From Belliella alkalica (GTDB lineage: Bacteria; Bacteroidota; Bacteroidia; Cytophagales; Cyclobacteriaceae), in assembly GCF_022549785.1 (NCBI RefSeq), contig NZ_JAKZGO010000004.1:111603-175602 (forward strand): a stretch of DNA of 64,000 nt. Reading direction: 5' to 3'. This document shows, piece after piece, positions 29,945-38,676 of this stretch. The position numbers were made by a program, and so were the translations under genes. The notes under the pieces were generated by a model. That model saw only the letters and a program-made list of their open reading frames with translations. It was not told the origin of the DNA and did no database searches. Numbering within the stretch: position 1 is the stretch's first letter; every line of letters starts with the position of its first letter.

Positions 29945-30006
29945 CAGGGTTTTCTTTGTGAAAATTTTTAAAATTAAATCAAAGTGATTTTTGGTGATTT
30001 GAGAAT

Positions 30007-30024
30007 ATCCCTGTTTTCAGGGAT
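30007..30024. promoter_or_regulatory. Candidate operator, copy 2
   Basis: ATCCCTGTTTTCAGGGAT matches the site at 20778 in 17 of 18 bases and is a dyad. It lies 62 bp after the kinase stop and 159 bp before the susC ATG. No T-tract follows. I infer shared control of the murK and susC units. Confidence 0.6.
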
Positions 30025-30182
30025 GGATAGCAAGCTTTTTTTGAAAAAATTTACAAGGTGTAAAAGAACCCAATAATCTGTAAAAAAACGACTTACAAGA
30101 TTCTTTGTCTTTTTATGCAAAACCTAAACAATAAACCTATTAAATCAACATCTAATTTAAAACTCTATAAAATTAATTTCAC

Positions 30183-33100
30183 ATGAAGAAACTTTTATTG
30201 CTTGGTTCAATGTGGGGTCTCTGCTTTTTCTTAGTTAGTTTTCAAGCTCATTCGCAGCAAAGAGAAGTAACGGGAGTAGTAACCTCGTCAGATGATGGAC
30301 TTACTCTTCCAGGGGTAAGTGTACTAGTAAAGGGAACTAGTCAAGGCGTGACTACCGACATTGATGGTAATTACAAAATAATGGTAAATAGGGGTGATGT
30401 ACTCCGCTTTAGCTTTATTGGTATGATAGCCAAAGAAGTAGTAGTAGAAAATCAAAGTATCATTAACATGATCTTGGCTTCTGATGCAAAGACTCTTGAA
30501 GAGTTCGTTGTAGTAGGTTATGGTACACAAAAAAGAAGTGACCTAACTGGGGCAATTACAACTGTTGACACGGAAGTATTGCAGTCACGTCCAATCACAG
30601 ATGTAGGAAGGGGTTTACAAGGCACGACTCCAGGTTTGACGATTACTTCTCCAAGTGGACAGATCGGGAGAAATCCCAACATCAGGCTGAGAGGTATGAC
30701 AGGAACTTTAAGTAATTCTGCAGGTGCTCAGCCATTGATTTTGGTAGACAACGTAGAGATAGAAAGTCTTCAGCTAGTCAATCCAGAGGATATTGAAAGT
30801 ATTTCTGTTCTCAAAGATGCTGCTGCTTCTTCGATATATGGATCTAGAGCTGCTTGGGGTGTTATTTTGATCACCACAAAATCTGGTGTGAAAGGTGACA
30901 AACCGAGAATATCTTATTCCAATAACTTTTCTTGGAATACGCCCACATATGCACCAGTGATTGCCAATGCAGCCGATGGGGCAGAGATGGCTTTTAGAGC
31001 TCTTCAAAGAACCAATCCATCTACCAACGTTTTCAGTGCTGTAGGAATGGCATTTGATCAAATAGGTATTCAAAAAATGAGAGATTGGGAGGCGCAATAT
31101 GGAGGTCAAAACTTAGGGCCTGAAATGGTAATGGGAAGAGATTTTGAGGTAAGGGATGGAAGACTGTTTTTTTATAGATCTTGGGATCCTGCAGAGCTGT
31201 TTATGAGACAATGGACTCCTCAGCAAAAGCACGATATTTCAGTCTCCGGTGGAACTGATAAGACCAAGTACTATCTTGGAGCTGGTTATTTAGGCCAAGA
31301 GGGTGTGCTAAAAGTGAATCCAGATGAATTTAACCGATACAACTTGAACTTCAGTGTGAGTACTGAGGTGAATAAATGGCTCGAAGTAAGAGCAAAAGTA
31401 CTCTATTCAGAGACACAATTTACCCAGCCATTCAACTTTGTAAGCGAAACATATGACCCTTGGTATTATATTTTTAGATGGCAAGCTGTTTATCCATACG
31501 GAACATATGAAGGTAGGCCTTTCAGAAACTCAATCTCAGAGGTAGAGCAAGCCAAAATGAACAATGAAAACAGCACAATGTCAAGGATCAATTTGGGAAC
31601 TACCATAAGGCCAGCAAAGGGATTGAGCTTTAATTTTGATTATACATATAGCAATAATAATTCCCAGCTTCACCAGACAGGAGGTATCTTGTCAGCGTAT
31701 AACTTTTGGGCAACAGGTGCAAACCTTATTTATGCCCCATACAGTGGGCCTGCTTTCAATAGAGTACAATATGATTCTAACCTAAGCAAAAGAAATACTG
31801 GTAGGGCATTTGGTACTTATGAACTGGATTTAGGAGAAGATCATTCATTTAAATTTATGGCTGGATCTGATGTTGAGACTTTTGAATACTGGGCGCATAT
31901 GTCACAGAGAAGGAATCTTATGGATCCAGATAGAGGAGAGCTTTCACTGGCCACAGGTGATATGTTTGTCAGCGGAAGTAGAAATGAATGGGCTACTTTG
32001 GGTTTTTTCAGTAGAATGAACTATTCCTATAAGAATAAATTACTTTTGGAATTGAATGGTAGATATGATGGTTCATCTAGACTTTCTCCTACTCAAAGGT
32101 GGGCATTCTTCCCATCGATGTCAGCAGGATATGTGATTACTGAAGAAAAATTCATGCAACCTCTAGAGTCTGTACTTTCATTTATGAAACTAAGAGCTTC
32201 TTATGGATCCATCGGTAACCAAAATGCCTTTTTGGGAGATATCTATAGAATCATGAATTCTAGCAACTCAGGCTGGTTGGTAGGAAATGAAAACATGCTC
32301 ACTGTGGCTACACCAGGAGCTCTGCCTGCTGCATTGACATGGGAGACTATCAGTACTTTGGATTTTGGTTTTGATGCGAGATTCTTCAAAGATAAGTTTG
32401 GGGTTACTTTTGACTGGTATAGAAGGGTTACAAGTGACATGCATAGTGCTGGTGTTGTATTACCTGCTTCTTTTGGTACTGCAGCGACCAAGCAAAACCT
32501 TGGTGAGCTTCAGACCACCGGCTGGGAGCTTGCAGTAGATTATTCGCACACTTTTAATAATGGACTTAGATTGAATTCTTCTGTAATGCTATCTGATTTC
32601 AAAGAAGTGATCACTGATTTTGCTGACAATAGAGGTGTACTTTCAAACAGGCCAGGAAGAGTATTAGGAGAAATTTGGGGTTTTGAAACTGACAGATTCT
32701 TTACAGCAGACGATTTTGTAAGAGATGCAAACGGTGAGTTTGTATTAGATAACGGCAGATACATCATGGCTGATGGAGTTCCTAATCAATCTTTCTTCGA
32801 AAGTGGATGGTTTTTCTATGGACCGGGTGATGTGAAATACAAAGATTTGAATGGTGATGGTAAAATCGATAGAGGTACCAATACTATCGATGATCCAGGA
32901 GACATGCGAGTTATCGGAAACTCAACACCTAGATATCAATATGGTATTAGATTAGGAGCAGATTTCAAAGGTTTTGACTTAAGCTTCTTTGTTCAAGGTG
33001 TAGGAAAAAGAGATTTCTGGGCTAATGGACCATTATTCGTACCAGGGTTTAGACCTGGGGAAGCTTGGTATCAGCATCAATTAGATTATTGGACACCTGA

Positions 33101-33440
33101 GAATCCAGATGCATTCTATCCAAGGCCTACAGATCATGGTCAGTCAAATAATGCTAGGAATTTCCTTCCTCAAACTAAGTATTTGTTGGACATGTCTTAC
33201 ACTAGATTGAAGAATGTGACTTTCGGTTATACCATTCCAACATCCTTGTCTCAAAGAATAAAAGTGGATAGGTTGAGGGTTTATTTCTCTGGGGAGAACT
33301 TATTTGAAATTGATAATTTGAGGCTGCCAATAGATCCTGAGACAGAGTATACTCCAGCAGGTTTGAATGATGCCGCTACTTTCGGTAGAGTTTACCCATT
33401 CCAAAGATCAATTTCATTTGGTGTACAAGTAACGCTTTGA
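30183..33440 (+). CDS. SusC/RagA-family TonB-linked outer-membrane transporter
   Basis: This 1085-residue outer-membrane receptor has a signal peptide ending AHSQQ, a carboxypeptidase-regulatory-like domain (VTGVVTSSDDGLTLPGVSVLVKG, 28-100), a TonB box-like stretch after EEFVVVGYGTQ, a plug with SISVLKDAAASSIYGSRAAWGVILITTK (the Sus signature) and a long beta-barrel ending in ...SISFGVQVTL. There is no STN domain, so it is not wired to an anti-sigma factor and is more likely controlled by the adjacent two-component system. It pairs with the SusD gene 86 bp downstream. Cargo is inferred as peptidoglycan-derived oligosaccharide or muropeptide. Confidence 0.95.
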   Translation: MKKLLLLGSMWGLCFFLVSFQAHSQQREVTGVVTSSDDGLTLPGVSVLVKGTSQGVTTDIDGNYKIMVNRGDVLRFSFIGMIAKEVVVENQSIINMILASDAKTLEEFVVVGYGTQKRSDLTGAITTVDTEVLQSRPITDVGRGLQGTTPGLTITSPSGQIGRNPNIRLRGMTGTLSNSAGAQPLILVDNVEIESLQLVNPEDIESISVLKDAAASSIYGSRAAWGVILITTKSGVKGDKPRISYSNNFSWNTPTYAPVIANAADGAEMAFRALQRTNPSTNVFSAVGMAFDQIGIQKMRDWEAQYGGQNLGPEMVMGRDFEVRDGRLFFYRSWDPAELFMRQWTPQQKHDISVSGGTDKTKYYLGAGYLGQEGVLKVNPDEFNRYNLNFSVSTEVNKWLEVRAKVLYSETQFTQPFNFVSETYDPWYYIFRWQAVYPYGTYEGRPFRNSISEVEQAKMNNENSTMSRINLGTTIRPAKGLSFNFDYTYSNNNSQLHQTGGILSAYNFWATGANLIYAPYSGPAFNRVQYDSNLSKRNTGRAFGTYELDLGEDHSFKFMAGSDVETFEYWAHMSQRRNLMDPDRGELSLATGDMFVSGSRNEWATLGFFSRMNYSYKNKLLLELNGRYDGSSRLSPTQRWAFFPSMSAGYVITEEKFMQPLESVLSFMKLRASYGSIGNQNAFLGDIYRIMNSSNSGWLVGNENMLTVATPGALPAALTWETISTLDFGFDARFFKDKFGVTFDWYRRVTSDMHSAGVVLPASFGTAATKQNLGELQTTGWELAVDYSHTFNNGLRLNSSVMLSDFKEVITDFADNRGVLSNRPGRVLGEIWGFETDRFFTADDFVRDANGEFVLDNGRYIMADGVPNQSFFESGWFFYGPGDVKYKDLNGDGKIDRGTNTIDDPGDMRVIGNSTPRYQYGIRLGADFKGFDLSFFVQGVGKRDFWANGPLFVPGFRPGEAWYQHQLDYWTPENPDAFYPRPTDHGQSNNARNFLPQTKYLLDMSYTRLKNVTFGYTIPTSLSQRIKVDRLRVYFSGENLFEIDNLRLPIDPETEYTPAGLNDAATFGRVYPFQRSISFGVQVTL

Positions 33441-33526
33441 TGATTTCAGAAAAGTCAACTCCTATACAAAAACGGGATATTGACCGAAGCAATCACACCT
33501 AATAATTATTCTAAACTAGAAAAAAA

Positions 33527-35236
33527 ATGAAAATCAAGATATTTGCAATTTTACTTACTACCCTAGTATTGGTAAGCTGCCAGGATGATTTCTTGGAAAG
33601 GCCACCACTAGATAGGCTTACAGATGAGACTTTCTGGGCCAATGAGTCCAATGTCAGGACTTTTGCATGGGGATTTTATCCTCAGTATTTCTCAGGATAC
33701 GGGTCAGGATTCACTTGGGGAAGATTCTTCTCAGGACAATCATTGAACGATGACTTCTCGCCTAGCAGTCCGCCGCAATTCAGATTACAGCCAGTTACTG
33801 CCGCCACTGCTGCATATTGGAGATTCTCTTGGGTGAGAAAAGCTAACCTTTTCCATGATAGAATTCAGACTGTTCCGATGTCTGAAGAAGCAATCAATCA
33901 TTGGTCAGGTGTTGCCAGGTTCTTTAGAGCTGTAGAATACGCACAATTGGTACAGCAGTTTGGTGATGTGCCGTGGTTTGGAGAAGAAGTGGATGATCAG
34001 AATCCAGAGCAACTTTTCAGACCTAGAGATCCTCGTGATTTTGTAATGGACAGGGTATTGGAAGATTTTGAATATGCAGCGCAATTTGTTAGACTTTCTG
34101 ATGGAACACCAAAGCAGTCTGTAAACAAAGATGTAGTATTGGCGTATATGTCCCAATTCATGCTTTTTGAAGCATCATGGCAAAAGTATCACCTAGGAAA
34201 TAACGAAAAGGCAGTTAAATATTTTCAAGCTGCTAAGTCGGCTGCTGATCAATTGATCCAGTCAGGCAGATATTCTCTTGGTAATTATCGTGAAGTGTTC
34301 AGCTCAGTAAATTTGGCAGGGAATCCGGAAGTGATTCTGTTCCGCCATTATGAAGCTGGAATGTTGACGCATGCCTTGATGAGTTATAATAACATGGAAC
34401 CCCAAACAGGTGTTTCTAAAAATGCAATTGACTCTTACTTGGCATCTGATGGTTTGCCTATAGGTGTTTCTCCTCTTTACCAAGGTGATAGAACTAGAGA
34501 AGCTATTTTCGCAAACCGTGACCCTCGTATTAGTGAAACTTTCGTGACTTCTCAGTATAGATTAAATGGTATTTCTCCAAATTTCAGTACCACCGGTATT
34601 TCTACACACAAATATCTTAATGAATCATTGAGATTGTTACCTGAAGGAAGCTCGAGCTTGAATATTATTGATTCTCCAGTTATGAGATACGGTGAAGTCT
34701 TGATAAATTATTTGGAAGCAACAGCCGAGCTTGCATCTTTGGGAGGAACAGCCCTTTCTCAAGCTGATTTGGATAAATCTATCAATGTATTGAGAGCAAG
34801 ACCAGGAATTAATCTTCCTGCTGTCACATTGGTTGGGGACAGATTTGCTGCAAATGGTGTAGCCTATGATGATCCTCAGAGAGACCAAAGTGTTTCATCT
34901 ATTCTTTGGGAAATTAGAAGAGAAAGAAGGATTGAACTGATGATGGAAGGCTTTAGGTTGAATGACCTAAGAAGATGGAAAAAGTTGGAATATGCAGATA
35001 CTCAAGCGAATCCTACGATCAATAGAGGTACATGGGTAACTAGAGCAGAATTTCCAAACTTACAAAGTGCTGTAGTCCTTTCTGAAGGTAATGAAGGTTA
35101 TATCATACCAGCAAATGTTGCTGCTGCACAAAGAATCTTCAATAACCCAAGAGTATATCTTGATCCAGTTCCAATCGATCAAATAGCACTCTATGAAGAA
35201 AATGGAGTTGTATTGACTCAAAACGAAGGGTGGTAA
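33527..35236 (+). CDS. SusD/RagB-family surface glycan-binding lipoprotein
   Basis: This 569-residue surface lipoprotein has a signal peptide with lipobox LVSCQDD, then the SusD fold: DDFLERPPLDRLTDETFWANESN at the start, the TPR helices (NLFHDRIQTV, RFFRAVEYAQLVQQFGDVPW, RDFVMDRVLEDFEYA), and a C-terminal RagB region with YGEVLINYLEATAEL and IRRERRIELMMEGFRLNDLRRW. It caps the SusC barrel and captures substrate. A terminator follows, so the susCD pair ends here. Confidence 0.95.
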   Translation: MKIKIFAILLTTLVLVSCQDDFLERPPLDRLTDETFWANESNVRTFAWGFYPQYFSGYGSGFTWGRFFSGQSLNDDFSPSSPPQFRLQPVTAATAAYWRFSWVRKANLFHDRIQTVPMSEEAINHWSGVARFFRAVEYAQLVQQFGDVPWFGEEVDDQNPEQLFRPRDPRDFVMDRVLEDFEYAAQFVRLSDGTPKQSVNKDVVLAYMSQFMLFEASWQKYHLGNNEKAVKYFQAAKSAADQLIQSGRYSLGNYREVFSSVNLAGNPEVILFRHYEAGMLTHALMSYNNMEPQTGVSKNAIDSYLASDGLPIGVSPLYQGDRTREAIFANRDPRISETFVTSQYRLNGISPNFSTTGISTHKYLNESLRLLPEGSSSLNIIDSPVMRYGEVLINYLEATAELASLGGTALSQADLDKSINVLRARPGINLPAVTLVGDRFAANGVAYDDPQRDQSVSSILWEIRRERRIELMMEGFRLNDLRRWKKLEYADTQANPTINRGTWVTRAEFPNLQSAVVLSEGNEGYIIPANVAAAQRIFNNPRVYLDPVPIDQIALYEENGVVLTQNEGW

Positions 35237-35261
35237 GATATCAATAAGTTTATTTTTTTGG

Positions 35262-35300
35262 AGAGCTCGACATTCACACATAGGTCGGGCTCTTTCCTTT
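35262..35300 (+). terminator. Terminator after susD
   Basis: AGAGCTCGAC and GTCGGGCTCT pair (one wobble) around a 12-nt loop, followed by TTCCTTTCTT. Confidence 0.75.
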
Positions 35301-35689
35301 CTTATAGTAACTTAGATTTCAAAATTTAGATTTTAGATTTAATACATGAGACACAAGATATGAGATTTGAGACACAAGAAGCGTGGGAGATTCAAGACGC
35401 AAGATTCAAGAGAGAAGTGTGCTTTCAACGACTACGTCACCTCGACGGCAGGAGAGGTCTCGTCCCGTTTTTGTACAAAGAAGTGGGAAAATGAGCAGTG
35501 TAAGAAGGGATTAGTCATATCGAATTTACCTCAACAGAGGGAGGCGAAGTGAGATGTCTCCCAAATGGTCGATATGACTTGCCTATAAATTAGGGTATTA
35601 GCATAAAAAAGCGTTAAGTAATATCAAAATATGATATAGAAAATCCTATTTCATCACTATATTATAAAAGTATAAACCATCAACCAACA
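35301..35689. repeat. Repeat-rich intergenic region before the NagZ-like gene
   Basis: Short word repeats (GAGACACAAGA twice, and ATTTAGATTTTAGATTTA) lie at about 35315-35380. A diverged palindromic element with perfect 11-bp arms AGTCATATCGA and TCGATATGACT spans 35513-35579, reminiscent of the common Bacteroidota intergenic repeat reading GTCATTTCGA...TCGAAATGAC. The NagZ-like gene's promoter should lie in the last 100 bp, where ATATCAAAATATGATAT forms a small dyad. Confidence 0.55.
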
Positions 35690-38650
35690 ATGAAAATTAA
35701 TTTAATCAGTATACTTTTTTCAACTTTGATCATTCTCGGAGCCAGCAATGCTCATGCTCAAGACAAAACAATCATCCCTCCACCTTTCATGGGTCAAGGA
35801 AGTGATTGGGTTGAGGCTACGTTTCAATCTATGACTTTAGATGAGAAAATCGCTCAATTGATTATGATTCCTGCTTACTCAAATAAGGATCAGGTTCATG
35901 TTGATTCGATTTCAAAGCTAGTCAGTAAGTATCAAGTCGGAGGAATCATTTTTTTCCAAGGAGGTCCAGTCAGGCAAGCAATCATGACCAATAAGCTCCA
36001 AGAAAAAGCAAAAATCCCGTTGATGATTTCAATAGATGGAGAATGGGGTTTAGGCATGAGGTTGGATAGTACGATGAGCTTCCCATATCAAATGTCTCTT
36101 GGAGGTATTTCGGATGAAGGATTGATTTATCAGATGGGAAAAGAGATCGCACTGCAATGCAGAAGGGTTGGCGTTCATGTGAATTTTGCCCCTGTAGTGG
36201 ATATTAATAACAATGTAAATAATCCCGTTATCGGATATCGCTCGTTTGGAGAGCAAAAGGAAAATGTCGCTAGCAAAGCTTTGGCCTACATGAAAGGAAT
36301 GCAAGACAATAAGGTGCTAGCGAATGCCAAGCATTTCCCAGGTCATGGGGATACCAATGTAGATTCTCACTATGGATTGCCTGTCATTCATTTTTCCAAA
36401 ATCCGAATGAATGAAACTGAATTATACCCTTTCAAAAAGCTTTTTGATGAAGGTTTGGGAAGTGTGATGGTCGCACACATGAATATCCCTGCCTATGATG
36501 CTACCCACAACCTTGCTTCAACGCTTTCGAAGCCAATCGTGACAGATTTATTGAAAAATGATCTCAAATATGAGGGACTTGTCTTCACAGATGCACTAAA
36601 TATGCAGGGTGTTGCCAAATTCTATGAACCTGGAGAAGTGGATATGAAGGCGCTTTTGGCTGGTAATGACATGCTTCTCAATACCATGAATGTCGAGAGG
36701 ACTATCTTCGAAATCAAAAAAGCCATTGATAGAAATGAAATTACGATTGAAGAAATTGAAAATCGGGTAAAAAAAGTCCTTCAAGCGAAATATTGGCTTG
36801 GTTTGGATAAGTATGAACCGGTTGATTTGGAAAATCTCTATGAAGATTTGAACAATCCAAAAGCTCAAATGCTGAACAAAAAGTTGACGGAGGCTTCGAT
36901 TACTTTACTTCGAAACCAAGATGACATTGTACCTATCAAAAATCTTGAAAAGCATAAAATCGCTGCTTTGGCAATTGGAACGGATGAAGAGACCATTTTT
37001 CAAAAGAGCCTAGTAAGATTTGGGGAAGTTGATCGTTTTTTCATCTCCCATAATGCAAGTATCGAGGAATTTCAAACATTGATGGAGCAGTTGGAAGATT
37101 ATACGCTAGTGATAGCGGGTGTTCACAAACTTCAGATGAGGGCTGGGGCTTCTAGATTTGGGGTTACTTCTGAGACTAAGTTTTTTCTCAAAAAACTAAT
37201 AGCACAAAAACCAACAATAGTGTCTGTTTTTGGGAATGTCTATAGTTTGGCAGAATTTGATCAGCTTAGCAAAGCGAGTGCAGTATTCGCTACATACCAA
37301 GAGTCTGAGAATGCCCAAGACATTGCCTCGCAGATTATTTTTGGTGCATTGGGAGCAAAAGGAAAGTTGCCAGTAACAGTCAATGCTGATTTCAAAGTCG
37401 GTGATGGACTAGAGACAAGTGGAGGCTTGAGACTTGGATATTCCTCACCAGAAGAGTTCGGTATGGATTCAAGGGATTTTGATGGGATTGAGACTTTGGT
37501 CAATGAAGCTATTACAAATGAAGCCATTCCAGGTGCACAGATATTGATAGCAAAAAGTGGAAAGGTCATCTTCCATGAATCATTTGGGATCCACACTTAC
37601 GAGAGTAATGTGAAGGTAGCAAATGACCATCTTTATGATTTGGCATCTGTAACAAAGATCAGTACAAGTTTGGCGGCATTGATGAAGCTAAAAAGCGAAG
37701 GGAAATTTGATGAAAATGGCACTTTGGGAGCGTTTTTGCCAATGGCAAGAGGCACCAACAAAGAAAACCTCAAATACACAGATATCCTCACCCATCAGTC
37801 TGGATTGCAAGCTTGGATTCCATTCTGGAAGGAGACTGTCAGGAAAAATGGCAAATTCAAATGGAGTACTTTTAAGCATGACCAATCAGATAGATTTCCG
37901 ATTTTAGTAGCTCAAGATTTATACATCCATAAGAAATACAAAGAAAAGTTGTATCGGCGAATTTGTGACTCACCAGTAGGTGAACAAGGGAAGTATGTCT
38001 ACAGTGATCTGTCATTTATTCTAGCACCTGAAGTCATTAAAGCGATCACTGGGGAGGATTTTGAAGATTATTTACAAAAAAATATTTACAAAAAGATAGG
38101 TGCAAACTCCCTTACTTTCAATCCTTATCTCAAGTATGATTTAGATCAAATCGTACCTACAGAATATGATTCACTTTTCAGGAAACAATTACTACATGGC
38201 ACTATCCATGATGAAGGTGCTGCCATGCTGGGCGGAGTGAGTGGACATGCTGGTTTGTTTGGAAATGCAAATGATTTGGCAAAATTGATGCAATTATACC
38301 TGAATGATGGTATTTATGCTGATCAGGTGATCATTGGCAACAATGTAGTGAGTGAGTTTTCGAAATGTAAATTCTGTGAAGAAGGAAACTACAGGGCTTT
38401 GGGGTTTGATAGACCGAGAGTTCCGGGAAGTGAAAATGGCAATGCAGCAAAAGATGCTCCTGCTTCCAGTTTTGGACATACAGGTTTCACAGGAACTTAT
38501 GCTTGGGTAGATCCTGAAAATGAGCTTGTCTATATTTTCCTATCCAATCGCGTGAATCCTACAAGGGAAAACTCCAAACTTTCCCAATTGGGAACAAGAA
38601 CCAAAGTCATGCAGGTAGCTTATGATGCGCTATCAAAAAGCGCTCAATAA
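35690..38650 (+). CDS. NagZ-type GH3 N-acetylglucosaminidase fused to AmpH-like serine hydrolase
   Basis: This 986-residue secreted fusion has a signal peptide ending AHAQD. Residues about 40-370 form a GH3 barrel with the NagZ signature KHFPGHGDTNVDSH (K214, H219, catalytic D225-S-H227 dyad) and nucleophile D301 in FTDALNMQG, so it should remove N-acetylglucosamine from muropeptides or chitin-like ends. A GH3 C-terminal domain follows (400-580), then a class C beta-lactamase/AmpH-like domain with S653-V-T-K656, Y771-S-D773 and H930-T-G932, suggesting a D,D-peptidase or esterase. Both halves would act on peptidoglycan in the envelope. It follows the susCD pair and leads the phosphoesterase gene by 26 bp. 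Confidence 0.92.
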   Translation: MKINLISILFSTLIILGASNAHAQDKTIIPPPFMGQGSDWVEATFQSMTLDEKIAQLIMIPAYSNKDQVHVDSISKLVSKYQVGGIIFFQGGPVRQAIMTNKLQEKAKIPLMISIDGEWGLGMRLDSTMSFPYQMSLGGISDEGLIYQMGKEIALQCRRVGVHVNFAPVVDINNNVNNPVIGYRSFGEQKENVASKALAYMKGMQDNKVLANAKHFPGHGDTNVDSHYGLPVIHFSKIRMNETELYPFKKLFDEGLGSVMVAHMNIPAYDATHNLASTLSKPIVTDLLKNDLKYEGLVFTDALNMQGVAKFYEPGEVDMKALLAGNDMLLNTMNVERTIFEIKKAIDRNEITIEEIENRVKKVLQAKYWLGLDKYEPVDLENLYEDLNNPKAQMLNKKLTEASITLLRNQDDIVPIKNLEKHKIAALAIGTDEETIFQKSLVRFGEVDRFFISHNASIEEFQTLMEQLEDYTLVIAGVHKLQMRAGASRFGVTSETKFFLKKLIAQKPTIVSVFGNVYSLAEFDQLSKASAVFATYQESENAQDIASQIIFGALGAKGKLPVTVNADFKVGDGLETSGGLRLGYSSPEEFGMDSRDFDGIETLVNEAITNEAIPGAQILIAKSGKVIFHESFGIHTYESNVKVANDHLYDLASVTKISTSLAALMKLKSEGKFDENGTLGAFLPMARGTNKENLKYTDILTHQSGLQAWIPFWKETVRKNGKFKWSTFKHDQSDRFPILVAQDLYIHKKYKEKLYRRICDSPVGEQGKYVYSDLSFILAPEVIKAITGEDFEDYLQKNIYKKIGANSLTFNPYLKYDLDQIVPTEYDSLFRKQLLHGTIHDEGAAMLGGVSGHAGLFGNANDLAKLMQLYLNDGIYADQVIIGNNVVSEFSKCKFCEEGNYRALGFDRPRVPGSENGNAAKDAPASSFGHTGFTGTYAWVDPENELVYIFLSNRVNPTRENSKLSQLGTRTKVMQVAYDALSKSAQ

Positions 38651-38676
38651 ACTGATTAAAATAACCTTATACATCC

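Noticed and set aside
35690-38650. Simple beta-glucosidase of the GH3 family
   Set aside because: The KHFPGHG...DSH motif is that of NagZ-type N-acetylglucosaminidases, not BglX-type glucosidases.
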